A DNA stretch of 64,000 nt from Kordia sp965224175 (GTDB taxonomy: Bacteria > Bacteroidota > Bacteroidia > Flavobacteriales > Flavobacteriaceae), in contig NZ_OZ245041.1 of the NCBI RefSeq assembly GCF_965224175.1, positions 4,526,001-4,590,000 on the forward strand, read 5' to 3'. Positions 8,393-17,183 of this stretch are shown here, in pieces. How positions within the stretch are numbered: the first letter of the stretch is position 1; each line of letters opens with the position of its first letter. A program made the translations under genes and the position numbers. The notes under the pieces were generated by a model. It was given only the letters and a program-made list of their open reading frames with translations. It was not told the origin of the DNA and searched no databases.

Positions 8393-8992
8393 TTAGGATT
8401 TTTTTGATATATTTTTTCTAATTCTACTCAATTGAGTTGGAGTAATGCCTAAGTGAGAAGCAATGTGTAGTTTTTGAATTCTTTGATCAATAGTAGGATG
8501 TTTTTCAAGCAATTTTAAATATCGTTCGGTAGCATTTTCCATTACTAAAGACACTTCTCGTTGTTCTTTGTCTATAACCCAGTTTTTTTCTAAATAAGCA
8601 ATGTAGAAATTTTTTAAGTCAATATTTTCTTCAATAAAGTTTCTATATTTTTTATAATCAAGGCTTATGATCGTAGTTGTTTCTAAGGCTTCTAGTGTGA
8701 AGTTTGAAGGAGTTTTTTGAAGGTATGAAACCTTTGAGCCTGCAAAATCAGTTTCAAGAAAAATGTTTTTAGTGTAAACATTTCCATTATAGTCTGTAAT
8801 ATAAGCTCTCAAAGCACCTTTGCAGATGAAGTGAACGTCTTTTGCAATTTGTCCATTTCTCAATAAAACTTCATCTTTAGCTAAATCTTGAAATTTAATT
8901 ATTGATTTAATTAATTGCCAAGATTCATTTGAAAGAGGAGCATAACTTTCAAATTTTAATTTTAATTCTGAAATATATTTTTTTTTAGTCAA
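8393..8992 (-). CDS. Crp/Fnr-family transcriptional regulator
   Basis: 199 residues. Residues 15-125 form a cyclic-nucleotide-binding-like barrel (ILLRNGQIAKDVHFICKGALR type region and TKNIFLETDFAGS). The C-terminus contains a helix-turn-helix, HIASHLGITPTQLSRIRKNI. This short Crp-like family is very common in Bacteroidota, and effector and targets are generally unknown. The gene begins 16 bp after porT on the same strand, so it may be read through from ubiE-porT. Regulation of the DMT-GNAT pair immediately downstream is a reasonable guess only. Confidence 0.85.
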   Translation of the reverse strand: MTKKKYISELKLKFESYAPLSNESWQLIKSIIKFQDLAKDEVLLRNGQIAKDVHFICKGALRAYITDYNGNVYTKNIFLETDFAGSKVSYLQKTPSNFTLEALETTTIISLDYKKYRNFIEENIDLKNFYIAYLEKNWVIDKEQREVSLVMENATERYLKLLEKHPTIDQRIQKLHIASHLGITPTQLSRIRKNISKKS

Positions 8993-9008
8993 TAAAAAAG
9001 TTTTGAAT

Positions 9009-9728
9009 TTATTGAAAGGTAAAATTAATAAAGATTCCGCGTGATTTCATAGTTTGAATGTTGCTAGTCCAAGGGCTATTTGGATCTACATCGCGTACTA
9101 ATTCATCATTTAAGGCAAAAACACCACGAATAGATGGCGTGAATTTAAAGTAGTATAAATAGAAATCAACTCCAAAACCTAATTCATAATAATAAGTCGT
9201 TTTCTTCATACGAAACTGATTATTACTATTGTCATCAGGATTATCTTGATTACTAGATAAGTTCAATGAAGTCGAAAATCCACCAACAATAAAAGGTTTG
9301 ATGTTATTAATACGTTTGGTTCCTATTTTTAAAAGTAAAGGAATATGAACATAACTGGATTTTATTTCACGATTTCTATCAGAAATACTTGTGAGTCCAT
9401 AACTTTCAGGATATTCAATATTACGTGTTGTAAAGAAAATTCCAGGCTCTAAACGCAAGTTCATGTAATTGTTTAGTTTTACATCACCTACCAATCCAAC
9501 ATTAAAACCTGTAGAAGGTTTCAACTGAATCGCGTCTGCATTTCTGTTGTATGTAAATTTAAAATCGTAGCTATTAAATCCTAAAAAATAACCCCAAGTT
9601 AAGGTATTGTTGTCTATTTGACCTTTTCCTCCACTAGCATCATTCAATACTTTTTTCTTGCTGAATAACTGAGAATATCCAGGTTGTAATGCAAAAATAC
9701 AACAGATGATTACCAAAATCTTCTTCAT
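9009..9728 (-). CDS. porT: PorT-family outer-membrane beta-barrel protein (type IX secretion/gliding)
   Basis: 239 residues with a Sec signal peptide (MKKILVIICCIFALQPGYSQ) and an outer-membrane barrel: repeated amphipathic strands such as YFLGFNSYDFKF, LRLEPGIFFTTRN and SYVHIPLLLKIGTKR, and a C-terminal aromatic residue two from the end (INFTFQ). PorT (SprT in Flavobacterium) is required for type IX secretion. The position directly after ubiE is the conserved arrangement I know in flavobacteria, which strengthens the call over a generic barrel. Gap to ubiE is 5 bp. Confidence 0.85.
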   Translation of the reverse strand: MKKILVIICCIFALQPGYSQLFSKKKVLNDASGGKGQIDNNTLTWGYFLGFNSYDFKFTYNRNADAIQLKPSTGFNVGLVGDVKLNNYMNLRLEPGIFFTTRNIEYPESYGLTSISDRNREIKSSYVHIPLLLKIGTKRINNIKPFIVGGFSTSLNLSSNQDNPDDNSNNQFRMKKTTYYYELGFGVDFYLYYFKFTPSIRGVFALNDELVRDVDPNSPWTSNIQTMKSRGIFINFTFQ

Positions 9729-9733
9729 AAAAT

Positions 9734-10462
9734 CTATTTTGTTGCGGTGTAAATGCTCGCTACACCAAACGTTTGTGGTTTATCTTTCACATCTATAAAC
9801 CCAATTTTTCGTAAAATATTGTTGAAGTTCTCACCATAAGGGAACGCAGCTGCCGATTCTGATAAATATCCGTAGGCAGAATTGTCTTTAGAAAATAGTT
9901 TCCCGATTAATGGTAAAATATTTTTTGTGTAAAATTTATAGAATTGTTTAAAAGGTGTTTTGGTGGGAACCGAAGTTTCCAATACTACAAAAATTCCACT
10001 TGGCTTCAATACTCTTAAAATCTCTCCTAATCCTTGTTCTAGATTTTCAAAATTACGCACACCAAAGGCAACAGTAATTGCGTCAAAAGAATTGTCTTCA
10101 AATGGTAATTTTTCGCCATCACCTAAAACCATTTCTATTTTTTCACTAAGTGCTTTCTTCTGAATTTTTTGTTTTCCTACTTCGAGCATTCCGGGAGAAA
10201 TATCTAATCCAACAATGCGCTCAGCACTTGTCTCTGCTAAGTTAATTGCTAAATCAGCAGTTCCTGTGGCAATGTCCAAAATCGTTGTCGGATTTTTTTC
10301 GCCAACCATTCGAACGACTCTTTTTCGCCACTTGATATCAATACCAAAAGAAATCACACGATTTAGTCCATCATAATTTTCTGAAATCGTATCAAACATC
10401 TCTGTAACCTGTTCTTTTTTGCCCAGATTAGACTCTTTGTATGGTGTTACATTCTTCGACAT
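9734..10462 (-). CDS. ubiE: Demethylmenaquinone C-methyltransferase
   Basis: 242 residues from the ATG at 10462, giving MSKNVTPYKESNLGKKEQV. A longer reading frame back to 10501 exists, but the -7 element at 10477-10484 lies inside it, so the shorter start is preferred. SAM-binding motif ILDIATGTADLAINLA, then GDGEKLPFEDNSFDAITVAF and VRNFENLEQGLGEILRVLKP are diagnostic of UbiE/MenG. In a menaquinone-using bacterium it performs the last step of menaquinone synthesis, supplying the electron acceptor for the Na+-NQR encoded downstream in the window. Confidence 0.95.
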   Translation of the reverse strand: MSKNVTPYKESNLGKKEQVTEMFDTISENYDGLNRVISFGIDIKWRKRVVRMVGEKNPTTILDIATGTADLAINLAETSAERIVGLDISPGMLEVGKQKIQKKALSEKIEMVLGDGEKLPFEDNSFDAITVAFGVRNFENLEQGLGEILRVLKPSGIFVVLETSVPTKTPFKQFYKFYTKNILPLIGKLFSKDNSAYGYLSESAAAFPYGENFNNILRKIGFIDVKDKPQTFGVASIYTATK

Positions 10463-10476
10463 ATAGGAAATTTTGG

Positions 10477-10484
10477 CAAATATA
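10477..10484 (-). promoter_or_regulatory. -7 element of ubiE-porT
   Basis: Minus-strand TATATTTG, a perfect TAnnTTTG. The predicted transcription start falls just before the ATG at 10462 and decides the start choice. Confidence 0.6.
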
Positions 10485-10590
10485 ATTAATACTATTATCA
10501 ATGTACTATTGCAAAGCCTATAATTTGTCTAGGATATACAATTCTGATACTCAACATCGAAAGTATTAGCAAATAACAGCTTTTTTGCCT

Positions 10591-10598
10591 TATATTTG
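10591..10598 (+). promoter_or_regulatory. -7 element of trkA-trkH
   Basis: TATATTTG, a perfect TAnnTTTG, about 25 bp before the trkA ATG. Its last three bases would be a TTG start in the longer frame, which is therefore unlikely to be the true start. Confidence 0.6.
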
Positions 10599-10622
10599 TA
10601 TACTTTTTCAATAAGTAACTCA

Positions 10623-11972
10623 ATGAAAATTATTATTGCTGGAGCTGGTGAGGTTGGATATCATTTAGCAAAACTCCTTTCTTACGAATCTCAAGATATT
10701 ACTTTAATAGATTGTAATAAAGAAAACTTAGAATATGCTGATGCACACTTAGATATACGTGTCATCAAAGGAGATGCTACATCTATTAATGTCTTAAGAG
10801 ATGCAAGAGTAGCTACAGCAGACCTCGTAATTACCGTAACTTCTTCCGAAACAACTAATATTACTATTTGCGTATTGGCAAAACAGTTGGGTTGTAGACG
10901 AACAATTGCTCGAATTTCAAACACAGAATTTATTGATAATCAAGAAGAATTAAAATTTAAGGATTTAGGAATTGATGAATTAATTTCTCCTGAAAAATTA
11001 GCTGCTGCCGAAATAAAACTATTACTAGATCAATCTGCTTTTAATGATAGTTATGAATTTGAAGATGGCGCATTGACAATGGTAGGTACTACGTTATTAC
11101 GTACGGCACCTTTTGTTGGGAAAAGTGTTAAAGAAGCAGCAAGTATATTCCCTGAATTACATTTTGTTCCTATTGCGATCCAACGATTTGGAACACAATA
11201 TACTTTAATTCCACGTGGAGATACTCTTTTTAAAGAAGGTGATCAAGTGTATTTTATTACTTCAAAAGAAGGAGTAGAGGAATTATATAAATTAATTGGA
11301 AAAGTAAAAGAAGATATCAAGAATGTGATGATTCTTGGAGGAAGTAATATTGGGTTAAAAACGGCAAAAGATCTGTGTAACAATAGATTTAATGTGAAAT
11401 TAATCGAGAAAGATAAAGACAAAGCTTTCGATTTAGCAGATGATTTGCCAAATGCATTAGTGATTCAAGGCGATGGACGAAATGTAGAATTGCTAGAAGA
11501 AGAAGGTGTTTATGATATGGATGCTTTTATTGCAGTAACTGGAAATTCAGAAACAAACATCATGTCTTGTTTGGTGGCAAAGTCAAAAAGTATTCGTAAA
11601 ACCATTGCACTGGTAGAGAATATGGACTATTTTCAATTGTCTCAATCTATAGGAATTGATACGTTAATCAATAAAAAATTATTAGCAGCAAATAATATAT
11701 TTAGACACATCCGTAAAGGTGACGTGGTCGATATGACGCGTGTAAATAATATGAATGCAGAATTATTGGAATTTGTGGTTAAGCCAACTTCTCGTGTTTG
11801 TAATAAAAAAGTAAAAGATCTAGATTTTCCTCGATCTGCCATCATTGGTGGTGTAATTCGTGAAGGAGAAGGTTTGATCGCTTTAGGAGATTTTCATATA
11901 AAATCAGGCGATAGAGTTGTCGTTTGTAGTTTGCCAAGATCAATCAACAAAGTAGAACGTATGTTTCTCTAA
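10623..11972 (+). CDS. trkA: Trk potassium uptake system, peripheral NAD-binding subunit TrkA
   Basis: 449 residues from the ATG at 10623. Two tandem RCK units are visible: a Rossmann NAD site at the very N-terminus (IIIAGAGEVGYHLAKLL), a first TrkA-C domain near 140-220, a second Rossmann unit near 230 (VMILGGSNIGLKTAKDL) and a second TrkA-C domain at the end (GDRVVVCSLPRSINKVERMF). TrkA sits on the cytoplasmic face of TrkH and gates potassium entry in response to bound nucleotides. trkH follows after a 9-bp gap in the same operon. Confidence 0.96.
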   Translation: MKIIIAGAGEVGYHLAKLLSYESQDITLIDCNKENLEYADAHLDIRVIKGDATSINVLRDARVATADLVITVTSSETTNITICVLAKQLGCRRTIARISNTEFIDNQEELKFKDLGIDELISPEKLAAAEIKLLLDQSAFNDSYEFEDGALTMVGTTLLRTAPFVGKSVKEAASIFPELHFVPIAIQRFGTQYTLIPRGDTLFKEGDQVYFITSKEGVEELYKLIGKVKEDIKNVMILGGSNIGLKTAKDLCNNRFNVKLIEKDKDKAFDLADDLPNALVIQGDGRNVELLEEEGVYDMDAFIAVTGNSETNIMSCLVAKSKSIRKTIALVENMDYFQLSQSIGIDTLINKKLLAANNIFRHIRKGDVVDMTRVNNMNAELLEFVVKPTSRVCNKKVKDLDFPRSAIIGGVIREGEGLIALGDFHIKSGDRVVVCSLPRSINKVERMFL

Positions 11973-11981
11973 TTCTTGGTG

Positions 11982-13472
11982 ATGAAAGTAAATTATAAAA
12001 TCATATTTCACTTGATGGGACTGCTGTTAATTTGTAACGGCGGATTTATGTTACTAGCTACGTTGGTTAGTTTTTTGTACGAAGATGGCGTAACATTATC
12101 ATTGTTTTTAGCGGGATTGGTTACTATTATTGCAGGATCTCTTTTTATGCTGACCACAAGAGATCATAGAAAAGAAATTAAAAAAAGAGAAGGTTATATT
12201 GTCGTAACATTTGGCTGGATTTTTATGTCCCTTTCGGGAACGTTTCCATATTTATTTACTCGAACCATTCCTAGTTTTACCAATGCTTTCTTTGAAACGA
12301 TGTCTGGTTACACAACAACAGGAGCCACAATTTTAGAAAAAATTGAAGGTTTGCCAGAAGGAATTCTATTCTGGAGAAGTATGACTCACTGGATTGGCGG
12401 TATGGGAATTATTGTATTAGCTATTGCTATTCTGCCATTGTTGGGAATAGGAGGAATGCAGCTTTTTGCAGCAGAAGCTCCTGGACCAAGCGCAGACAAA
12501 TTGCATCCAAGAATTACCGACACAGCGAAGCGTTTATGGTTAATTTATGTTGGATATACTGTTGCGGAAACTATCTTGTTGCAATTGGCTGGAATGTCTT
12601 TTTTTGATGCTATAAATCATGCCTTATGTACGTTGTCTACAGGAGGATTTTCTACAAAAGACGCTAGTGTAGCTTATTGGAATGGACAACCAATCATACA
12701 ATACATCATCATTTTATTTATGTTCTTAGCAGGAACAAACTTTGTACTTAGTTATTTTGCTTTTAAAGGAAAAGTACAAAAGATTATAAAGGATGAAGAA
12801 TTTAAAATTTACGGAATTCTCACGCTCATTTTTGCAATTATAGCAACACTTATTGTCTATTATCAAGCAGATGTCAATCAATCAGCATATCATCCGATGG
12901 TTTGGGGAGAATTTGAAAGTTCTTTTCGACATTCGCTATTTCAAGTTATTGCAGTTATAACAACCACAGGATTTGTGACAGCAGATTTTACATCATGGAC
13001 CACATTTTTAACAATTTTCTTTTTCGGATTGATGTTTCTTGGAGGTTCTGCAGGTTCTACTTCCGGAGGAGTAAAAGTTGTACGACACTTATTAATGATT
13101 AAAAATGGATTGTTAGAGTTTAAAAGAACATTACATCCACGCGCAATTATTCCTGTGCGATATAATAACAAATCTGTTTCAGAACATATTGTTTATAATA
13201 TTTTAGGATTCTTCATTTTGTACATGTTGTTATTTATCATTGGAGCTTTGGTTTTAGGATTTGTAGGTTTAGATTTTGAATCTGCTATTGGTGGAGCTGC
13301 TTCTTCATTAGGAAATGTTGGTCCAGCTTTAGGTAAATTAAACCCATTAGAAAATTACAATGAAATACCTTCTTTTGGTAAATGGTGGTGTGCATTTTTG
13401 ATGCTTCTTGGGCGATTAGAATTATTTACGGTATTAATCTTAATCACGCCATTCTTCTGGAGAAATCGCTAG
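11982..13472 (+). CDS. trkH: Trk potassium uptake system, membrane channel TrkH
   Basis: 496 residues from the ATG at 11982 (in-frame GTG and TTG codons lie just upstream). About ten transmembrane helices arranged as four M-P-M repeats. The selectivity-filter loops are visible as GYTTTGATIL, LSTGGFSTKD, TTTGFVTADF and LGNVGPALG, and the HWIGGMGIIVLAIAILP segment is typical of the family. Forms the potassium pore controlled by TrkA, encoded immediately upstream. Confidence 0.96.
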   Translation: MKVNYKIIFHLMGLLLICNGGFMLLATLVSFLYEDGVTLSLFLAGLVTIIAGSLFMLTTRDHRKEIKKREGYIVVTFGWIFMSLSGTFPYLFTRTIPSFTNAFFETMSGYTTTGATILEKIEGLPEGILFWRSMTHWIGGMGIIVLAIAILPLLGIGGMQLFAAEAPGPSADKLHPRITDTAKRLWLIYVGYTVAETILLQLAGMSFFDAINHALCTLSTGGFSTKDASVAYWNGQPIIQYIIILFMFLAGTNFVLSYFAFKGKVQKIIKDEEFKIYGILTLIFAIIATLIVYYQADVNQSAYHPMVWGEFESSFRHSLFQVIAVITTTGFVTADFTSWTTFLTIFFFGLMFLGGSAGSTSGGVKVVRHLLMIKNGLLEFKRTLHPRAIIPVRYNNKSVSEHIVYNILGFFILYMLLFIIGALVLGFVGLDFESAIGGAASSLGNVGPALGKLNPLENYNEIPSFGKWWCAFLMLLGRLELFTVLILITPFFWRNR

Positions 13473-13577
13473 TTTACAGAGTTTTAAAAATGTATTCTTG
13501 AAATTTTTTTCATTTTTTTTGTAACATAATTTATGTTGATGCGTCATACAATTGTAAATCAATCAAAAAACAATATT

Positions 13578-13835
13578 ATGAATTCAACACGTCAATTACC
13601 CGCAATTTCGATTCCCATAGGATCAACTCAAGAAGACATAAACTTTTTAAATAGAGGACTTTTAACGTCATCTTACAAAGAGGAAATCAAAGAGAATTAT
13701 CGCAATTTAAAATCAAATTCTTTATTTAGTTTAAAACAACGCGTAAAAACAAATCATCACAGATTTATGCCAGCAGCAGGAACAGTTTTAAAAGTCTCTG
13801 TATTTGTGATTGCTTATTTGATCGCTTTTATATAA
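13578..13835 (+). CDS. Small single-pass membrane protein, unknown
   Basis: 85 residues from the ATG at 13578; an in-frame ATG 45 bp earlier gives a less natural start. The first 60 residues are polar (STQEDINFLNRGLLTSSYKE), then a single hydrophobic helix ends the protein (AAGTVLKVSVFVIAYLIAFI). I do not recognise a family. A tail-anchored topology with the N-terminus in the cytoplasm is plausible. It is followed by a long imperfect inverted repeat at 13846-13916. Confidence 0.6.
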   Translation: MNSTRQLPAISIPIGSTQEDINFLNRGLLTSSYKEEIKENYRNLKSNSLFSLKQRVKTNHHRFMPAAGTVLKVSVFVIAYLIAFI

Positions 13836-13845
13836 CAATACTTTC

Positions 13846-13916
13846 ATCACGTGAAACATAGTCTAAACTTCACTGTAACTATTCATTTTTAGCTTTTCGA
13901 CTGTGTTTCATGTGAT
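13846..13916. repeat. Long imperfect inverted repeat (18-bp arms)
   Basis: ATCACGTGAAACATAGTC (13846-13863) and GACTGTGTTTCATGTGAT (13899-13916) pair over 18 bp with two mismatches that become G-U pairs in RNA of one strand. The loop is 35 nt. No T-run follows, so it is not a standard terminator. Confidence 0.6.
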
Positions 13917-14000
13917 ATATGAGGTTAAATTAGATTTCATAACTTCTTACATTACTACATTTTCAAAGATCAACTTTTTTTAGACTCTCATCAAGTTTGA

Positions 14001-14035
14001 AAAAAGGGGAAAAATCCCCTGAAAAAGGGTTTTTT
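14001..14035. promoter_or_regulatory. A-tract / GGGG-CCCC box, possible terminator or operator
   Basis: AGGGGAAAAATCCCCT forms a short stem or DNA palindrome, flanked by A-tracts and followed by GAAAAAGGGTTTTTT, which gives the CCCC strand an alternative GGG partner. It lies about 55 bp before the membrane protein gene at 14089. Either a weak terminator or a regulatory site; the sequence does not decide. Confidence 0.35.
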
Positions 14036-14088
14036 AACTTCAAATGTTTTAAGGATATTTACATCAGTAAACAAAAGCTTTAATACAA

Positions 14089-14388
14089 ATGCTAAAGAAG
14101 TTTAATTTTCTGGAATTCTGTTGGTTAGCTACTATTGTATTGCTGACAAGTACACTGGTTATAATTTTTAATAATACAGACTTGACTGCGCAATCAACAC
14201 CTGTAACAAAAACGCTTTTCGGAATAGATGTAAGCTATTGTATTGTTATTTTTTACGCCTTTAATACATTCTTGTTTTTTGGAATCAAAGAATTTTTCTG
14301 GCGATATGAACGAAAATTTCCAAATACCGTTATTATGTTTAGCGGTGCTGTATTAACAGTTTCACTTTTAATACTTAATATTATATAG
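14089..14388 (+). CDS. Small three-helix membrane protein, unknown
   Basis: 99 residues with three likely transmembrane helices (about 10-28, 46-65 and 78-98). The loop between helices 1 and 2 (FNNTDLTAQSTPVTKTLFG) is polar and the loop after helix 2 carries FFWRYERKFPNT, a basic patch likely to be cytoplasmic. No family recognised. Single gene closed by a clear bidirectional terminator. Confidence 0.65.
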   Translation: MLKKFNFLEFCWLATIVLLTSTLVIIFNNTDLTAQSTPVTKTLFGIDVSYCIVIFYAFNTFLFFGIKEFFWRYERKFPNTVIMFSGAVLTVSLLILNII

Positions 14389-14400
14389 TTAATCTCAACC

Positions 14401-14437
14401 AAGCCAAAAAATGTCCTTATCAAACATTTTTTGGCTT
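14401..14437. terminator. Bidirectional terminator between 14388(+) and aspC(-)
   Basis: AAGCCAAAAAATG and CATTTTTTGGCTT form a perfect 13-bp stem with an 11-nt loop, starting 13 bp after the plus-strand stop. Confidence 0.8.
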
Positions 14438-14571
14438 ATTTTTTTGATCACTTTGCTTATTGTCTTAATCTCGCTGAATCGATAACAGTAACGATATTTC
14501 AAGTAATTTTTCATAGAAGAATTGTATCGAGAAGCACTTTGAAATAGTATCAGAATCAAATTTAAAGCATA

Positions 14572-14605
14572 AAAAAAGCTGCTTGCAAACAGAAAACAGC
14601 TTTTT
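14572..14605 (-). terminator. Terminator of the aminotransferase gene
   Basis: AAAAAGCTG and CAGCTTTTT pair over 9 bp around a 15-nt loop, 25 bp after the minus-strand stop. The downstream T-run is present on the minus strand. Confidence 0.75.
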
Positions 14606-14629
14606 AGTAATATATTGAGATTCTTTTTA

Positions 14630-15811
14630 TTATAAAACTTCTTTAATTTGCTTGATTGCTGCACGTAATTCTTCTTCCGAAGCAGCATACGAAATACGAA
14701 TACAATTTGGATTTCCAAAAGCATCTCCAGTAACAGTTGCAACTAATGCTTCATCTAGTAAATACAAAGAAAAATCAGTAGCATTATTGATTGTTTTTCC
14801 ACGTAATGTTTTTCCAAAGAATGAAGAAATATCAGGGAACACATAAAAAGCTCCTTCAGGAACATTGATGTTAAAACCTTCAATTTCTCCAAGCAATTCT
14901 AAAACGATATCTCTACGCTTCAAAAACTCATCCATCATGTATTGAATTTTGTCCTTAGAAGCTTCTAAGGCAGCAATTGTAGCGCGTTGTGCAATGCAAT
15001 TAGCTCCACTAGTGACTTGTCCTTGAATTTTGTTACAAGCGCGTGCTACTTTTTCAGGAGCACCAATATATCCAATTCGCCAACCTGTCATTGCAAAGGC
15101 TTTTGAAACTCCATTTACAGTGATCGTACGATCGTACATCGATGGAATTCTTGCAATACTAAAATGCTCGCTAGTAAAATTGATATGTTCGTAAATTTCG
15201 TCAGAAACTACATAAATGTTTGGATGTTTTTCTAAAACTACAGCTAAAGCTTTCAATTCTTCTTCGCTGTATACAGAACCACTTGGATTACATGGTGAAC
15301 TAAACCAAATCATTTTTGTTTTTGGTGTAATTGCTGCTTCCAATTGTTCAGGCGTCATTTTAAAATCAGTTTCGATAGAAGTTGCCACTTGTACGGGAAC
15401 ACCTTCAGCTAATTTTACAATATCGCTGTAGCTTACCCAGAAAGGCGCAGGAAGAATCACTTCATCACCTTCGTTTAATAACACCATGGCAACATTTGCT
15501 AACGATTGTTTTGCTCCAGTAGAAACTACAATTTGACTTGCTGTGTAGTCTAGTTTATTATCTCGTTTAAACTTATTGATAATCGCTTCTTTCAAATCAG
15601 CATAACCATCTACAGGTGTGTAACTGTTGTAGTTATCATTTATGGCTTGAATGGCAGCTTCTTTGATGAAGTCAGGAGTATTAAAATCTGGCTCTCCTAA
15701 GCTCAACCCAATGATGTTTTTCCCTTCATTTCTTAACTCTCTAGCTTTTGCAGCCATTGCTAACGTAGCAGAAGTGGACATGTTTAAAACTCTTTCAGAT
15801 AATAGTGACAT
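14630..15811 (-). CDS. Class I pyridoxal-phosphate aminotransferase, aspartate aminotransferase type
   Basis: 393 residues, the usual length for the thermophile/Rhizobium-type aspartate aminotransferase subgroup (Igamma/Ib). The PLP lysine is Lys237 in VNGVSKAFAMTGWRIGY; SSPCNPSG (Asn175) and VVSDEIYEHI (Asp204) supply the other cofactor contacts, and the C-terminal arginine region CIRISYAASEEELRAA binds the substrate carboxylate. It most likely interconverts aspartate/2-oxoglutarate and oxaloacetate/glutamate, but related enzymes also act on aromatic amino acids or prephenate. Appears monocistronic. Confidence 0.9.
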   Translation of the reverse strand: MSLLSERVLNMSTSATLAMAAKARELRNEGKNIIGLSLGEPDFNTPDFIKEAAIQAINDNYNSYTPVDGYADLKEAIINKFKRDNKLDYTASQIVVSTGAKQSLANVAMVLLNEGDEVILPAPFWVSYSDIVKLAEGVPVQVATSIETDFKMTPEQLEAAITPKTKMIWFSSPCNPSGSVYSEEELKALAVVLEKHPNIYVVSDEIYEHINFTSEHFSIARIPSMYDRTITVNGVSKAFAMTGWRIGYIGAPEKVARACNKIQGQVTSGANCIAQRATIAALEASKDKIQYMMDEFLKRRDIVLELLGEIEGFNINVPEGAFYVFPDISSFFGKTLRGKTINNATDFSLYLLDEALVATVTGDAFGNPNCIRISYAASEEELRAAIKQIKEVL

Positions 15812-15970
15812 TGTGTGTGTTGTTTGTGTGTTTAAAAACTGAATTGTGCGAAATTAGGTATTTTATAATTTAAGAAGAAACAATGTGCAGACTAATTAGT
15901 TGGTTTTGTTGAATGAGTTTTAAATTTTAGATAAATCATTCATTTTTTCCTTCATTAGTTACAGACATAA

Positions 15971-15998
15971 AAAAAAGTCTGCGTTATGCAGACTTTTT
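15971..15998 (-). terminator. Terminator of the desaturase gene
   Basis: AAAAAGTCTGC and GCAGACTTTTT form a perfect 11-bp stem with a 5-nt loop, about 20 bp after the desaturase stop. Confidence 0.9.
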
Positions 15999-16016
15999 GT
16001 AAGTTGTTTGTATTTT

Positions 16017-17063
16017 TTAGTTAGCGAAACGTGTTTTTTCAAGTTTATAAAACTCTCTAAAAGTAATCATACGCTGTTGTTCTTCATCCCATAATTTGTT
16101 GAACATCATTTTTAATCCATCTTTAAAAGACAATGTTGTAACGTATTTTGACAGAATTTTATTTTCGGTAAAACACTTTTTTAGATTGTAATTTGGGATT
16201 CTACTATTCAAGTGGTGAATGTGATGAATTCCAATATGACCAGTAAACCATTCCATAATTCTTGGAAGTTTTAAATAAGTACTTCCTTTGATTGCTGAAA
16301 GCACAAAATTCCAATCTTTTTTCCACTTCTTGTAGGAGAATTCGTGTTGATGTTGAATGTAGAAAAACCAGAAAGCAATGATTCCAAAGAAGAATAAAAT
16401 AATAAATTGAACCGCAAAAAAGCTTGCCCAACCTGTTATATATCCGATGGCCAAATAAGGAACAATGATTATGATATTGTCTTTTAATAAGGTATACGTG
16501 GTTTTTTTCCAGTTATTAAATTTTAAAAATGGATATTTTGTTGTGATGATTAAATAATATACTGGTGCGATCACAAAGATTACGATAGGACTTCTAAAAA
16601 CTTTATACTTAAATCTTCCCCACCAATTTTTAGCGCGGAATTCTTCAAAGGTTAATGTTGGCATATCACCAATTTGTCTTGTTTCTAGCTGACCATTATG
16701 TCCGTGGTGAAACGTGTGTGTTTCCGCCCAATATTTAAACGGTAAAAAACTGAATACACTACAAGCATATCCGATGACATCACTTGCTTTTTTTGATTTA
16801 ATAAAAGAATTATGTCCGCAATCATGCTGAATGATAAAAATTCGAACTAAGAAAAATGCGTTTAGAATTCCAAGTAATAAAGTTAATATGATTGAATAAT
16901 CAAGTGTGAAATACATTAAAACCCAAACAGCTATAAAAGGTAAAAATGAAGAAGCCATCTGTCCAATTGCCTTTTTGGTGCTTTTCTTTTTGTATTTGGC
17001 TATGATTGACTTCCAGTTTTTTAGAGAGTCTACAATCTCTTTATCAGTATTTTGATTCGCCAT
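16017..17063 (-). CDS. Membrane fatty acid desaturase
   Basis: 348 residues with four to six hydrophobic segments and the three histidine boxes that bind the di-iron centre: HDCGHNS (His80, His84), HTFHHGHNG (His116, His119, His120) and GIHHIHH near residue 275. This is the FA_desaturase family of integral membrane enzymes that introduce a double bond into acyl chains or modify lipids; regioselectivity cannot be read from the sequence. It would act in the cytoplasmic membrane, plausibly in adapting fluidity to cold. Divergent from rsmG; the shared upstream region contains the palindrome GCAATATATTGC (17107-17118). Confidence 0.9.
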   Translation of the reverse strand: MANQNTDKEIVDSLKNWKSIIAKYKKKSTKKAIGQMASSFLPFIAVWVLMYFTLDYSIILTLLLGILNAFFLVRIFIIQHDCGHNSFIKSKKASDVIGYACSVFSFLPFKYWAETHTFHHGHNGQLETRQIGDMPTLTFEEFRAKNWWGRFKYKVFRSPIVIFVIAPVYYLIITTKYPFLKFNNWKKTTYTLLKDNIIIIVPYLAIGYITGWASFFAVQFIILFFFGIIAFWFFYIQHQHEFSYKKWKKDWNFVLSAIKGSTYLKLPRIMEWFTGHIGIHHIHHLNSRIPNYNLKKCFTENKILSKYVTTLSFKDGLKMMFNKLWDEEQQRMITFREFYKLEKTRFAN

Positions 17064-17167
17064 GGAGGAACTTTTTTAATCTATAAAATGCTAACAAATT
17101 TGCTTCGCAATATATTGCAAATATCGTAATTTGAAAATAATAAATTTAGATAATCACAAATAAAGAT

Positions 17168-17175
17168 TAGTTTTG
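17168..17175 (+). promoter_or_regulatory. -7 element of rsmG
   Basis: TAGTTTTG fits TAnnTTTG exactly and ends 8 bp before the rsmG ATG, implying a very short leader or a leaderless mRNA. Confidence 0.45.
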
Positions 17176-17183
17176 TCGCATAT

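Noticed and set aside
14395..14742. Open frame of 115 codons on the minus strand overlapping the aminotransferase end
   Set aside because: It overlaps two terminators and the aminotransferase coding end in another frame, and its residue composition is that of out-of-frame AT-rich DNA.
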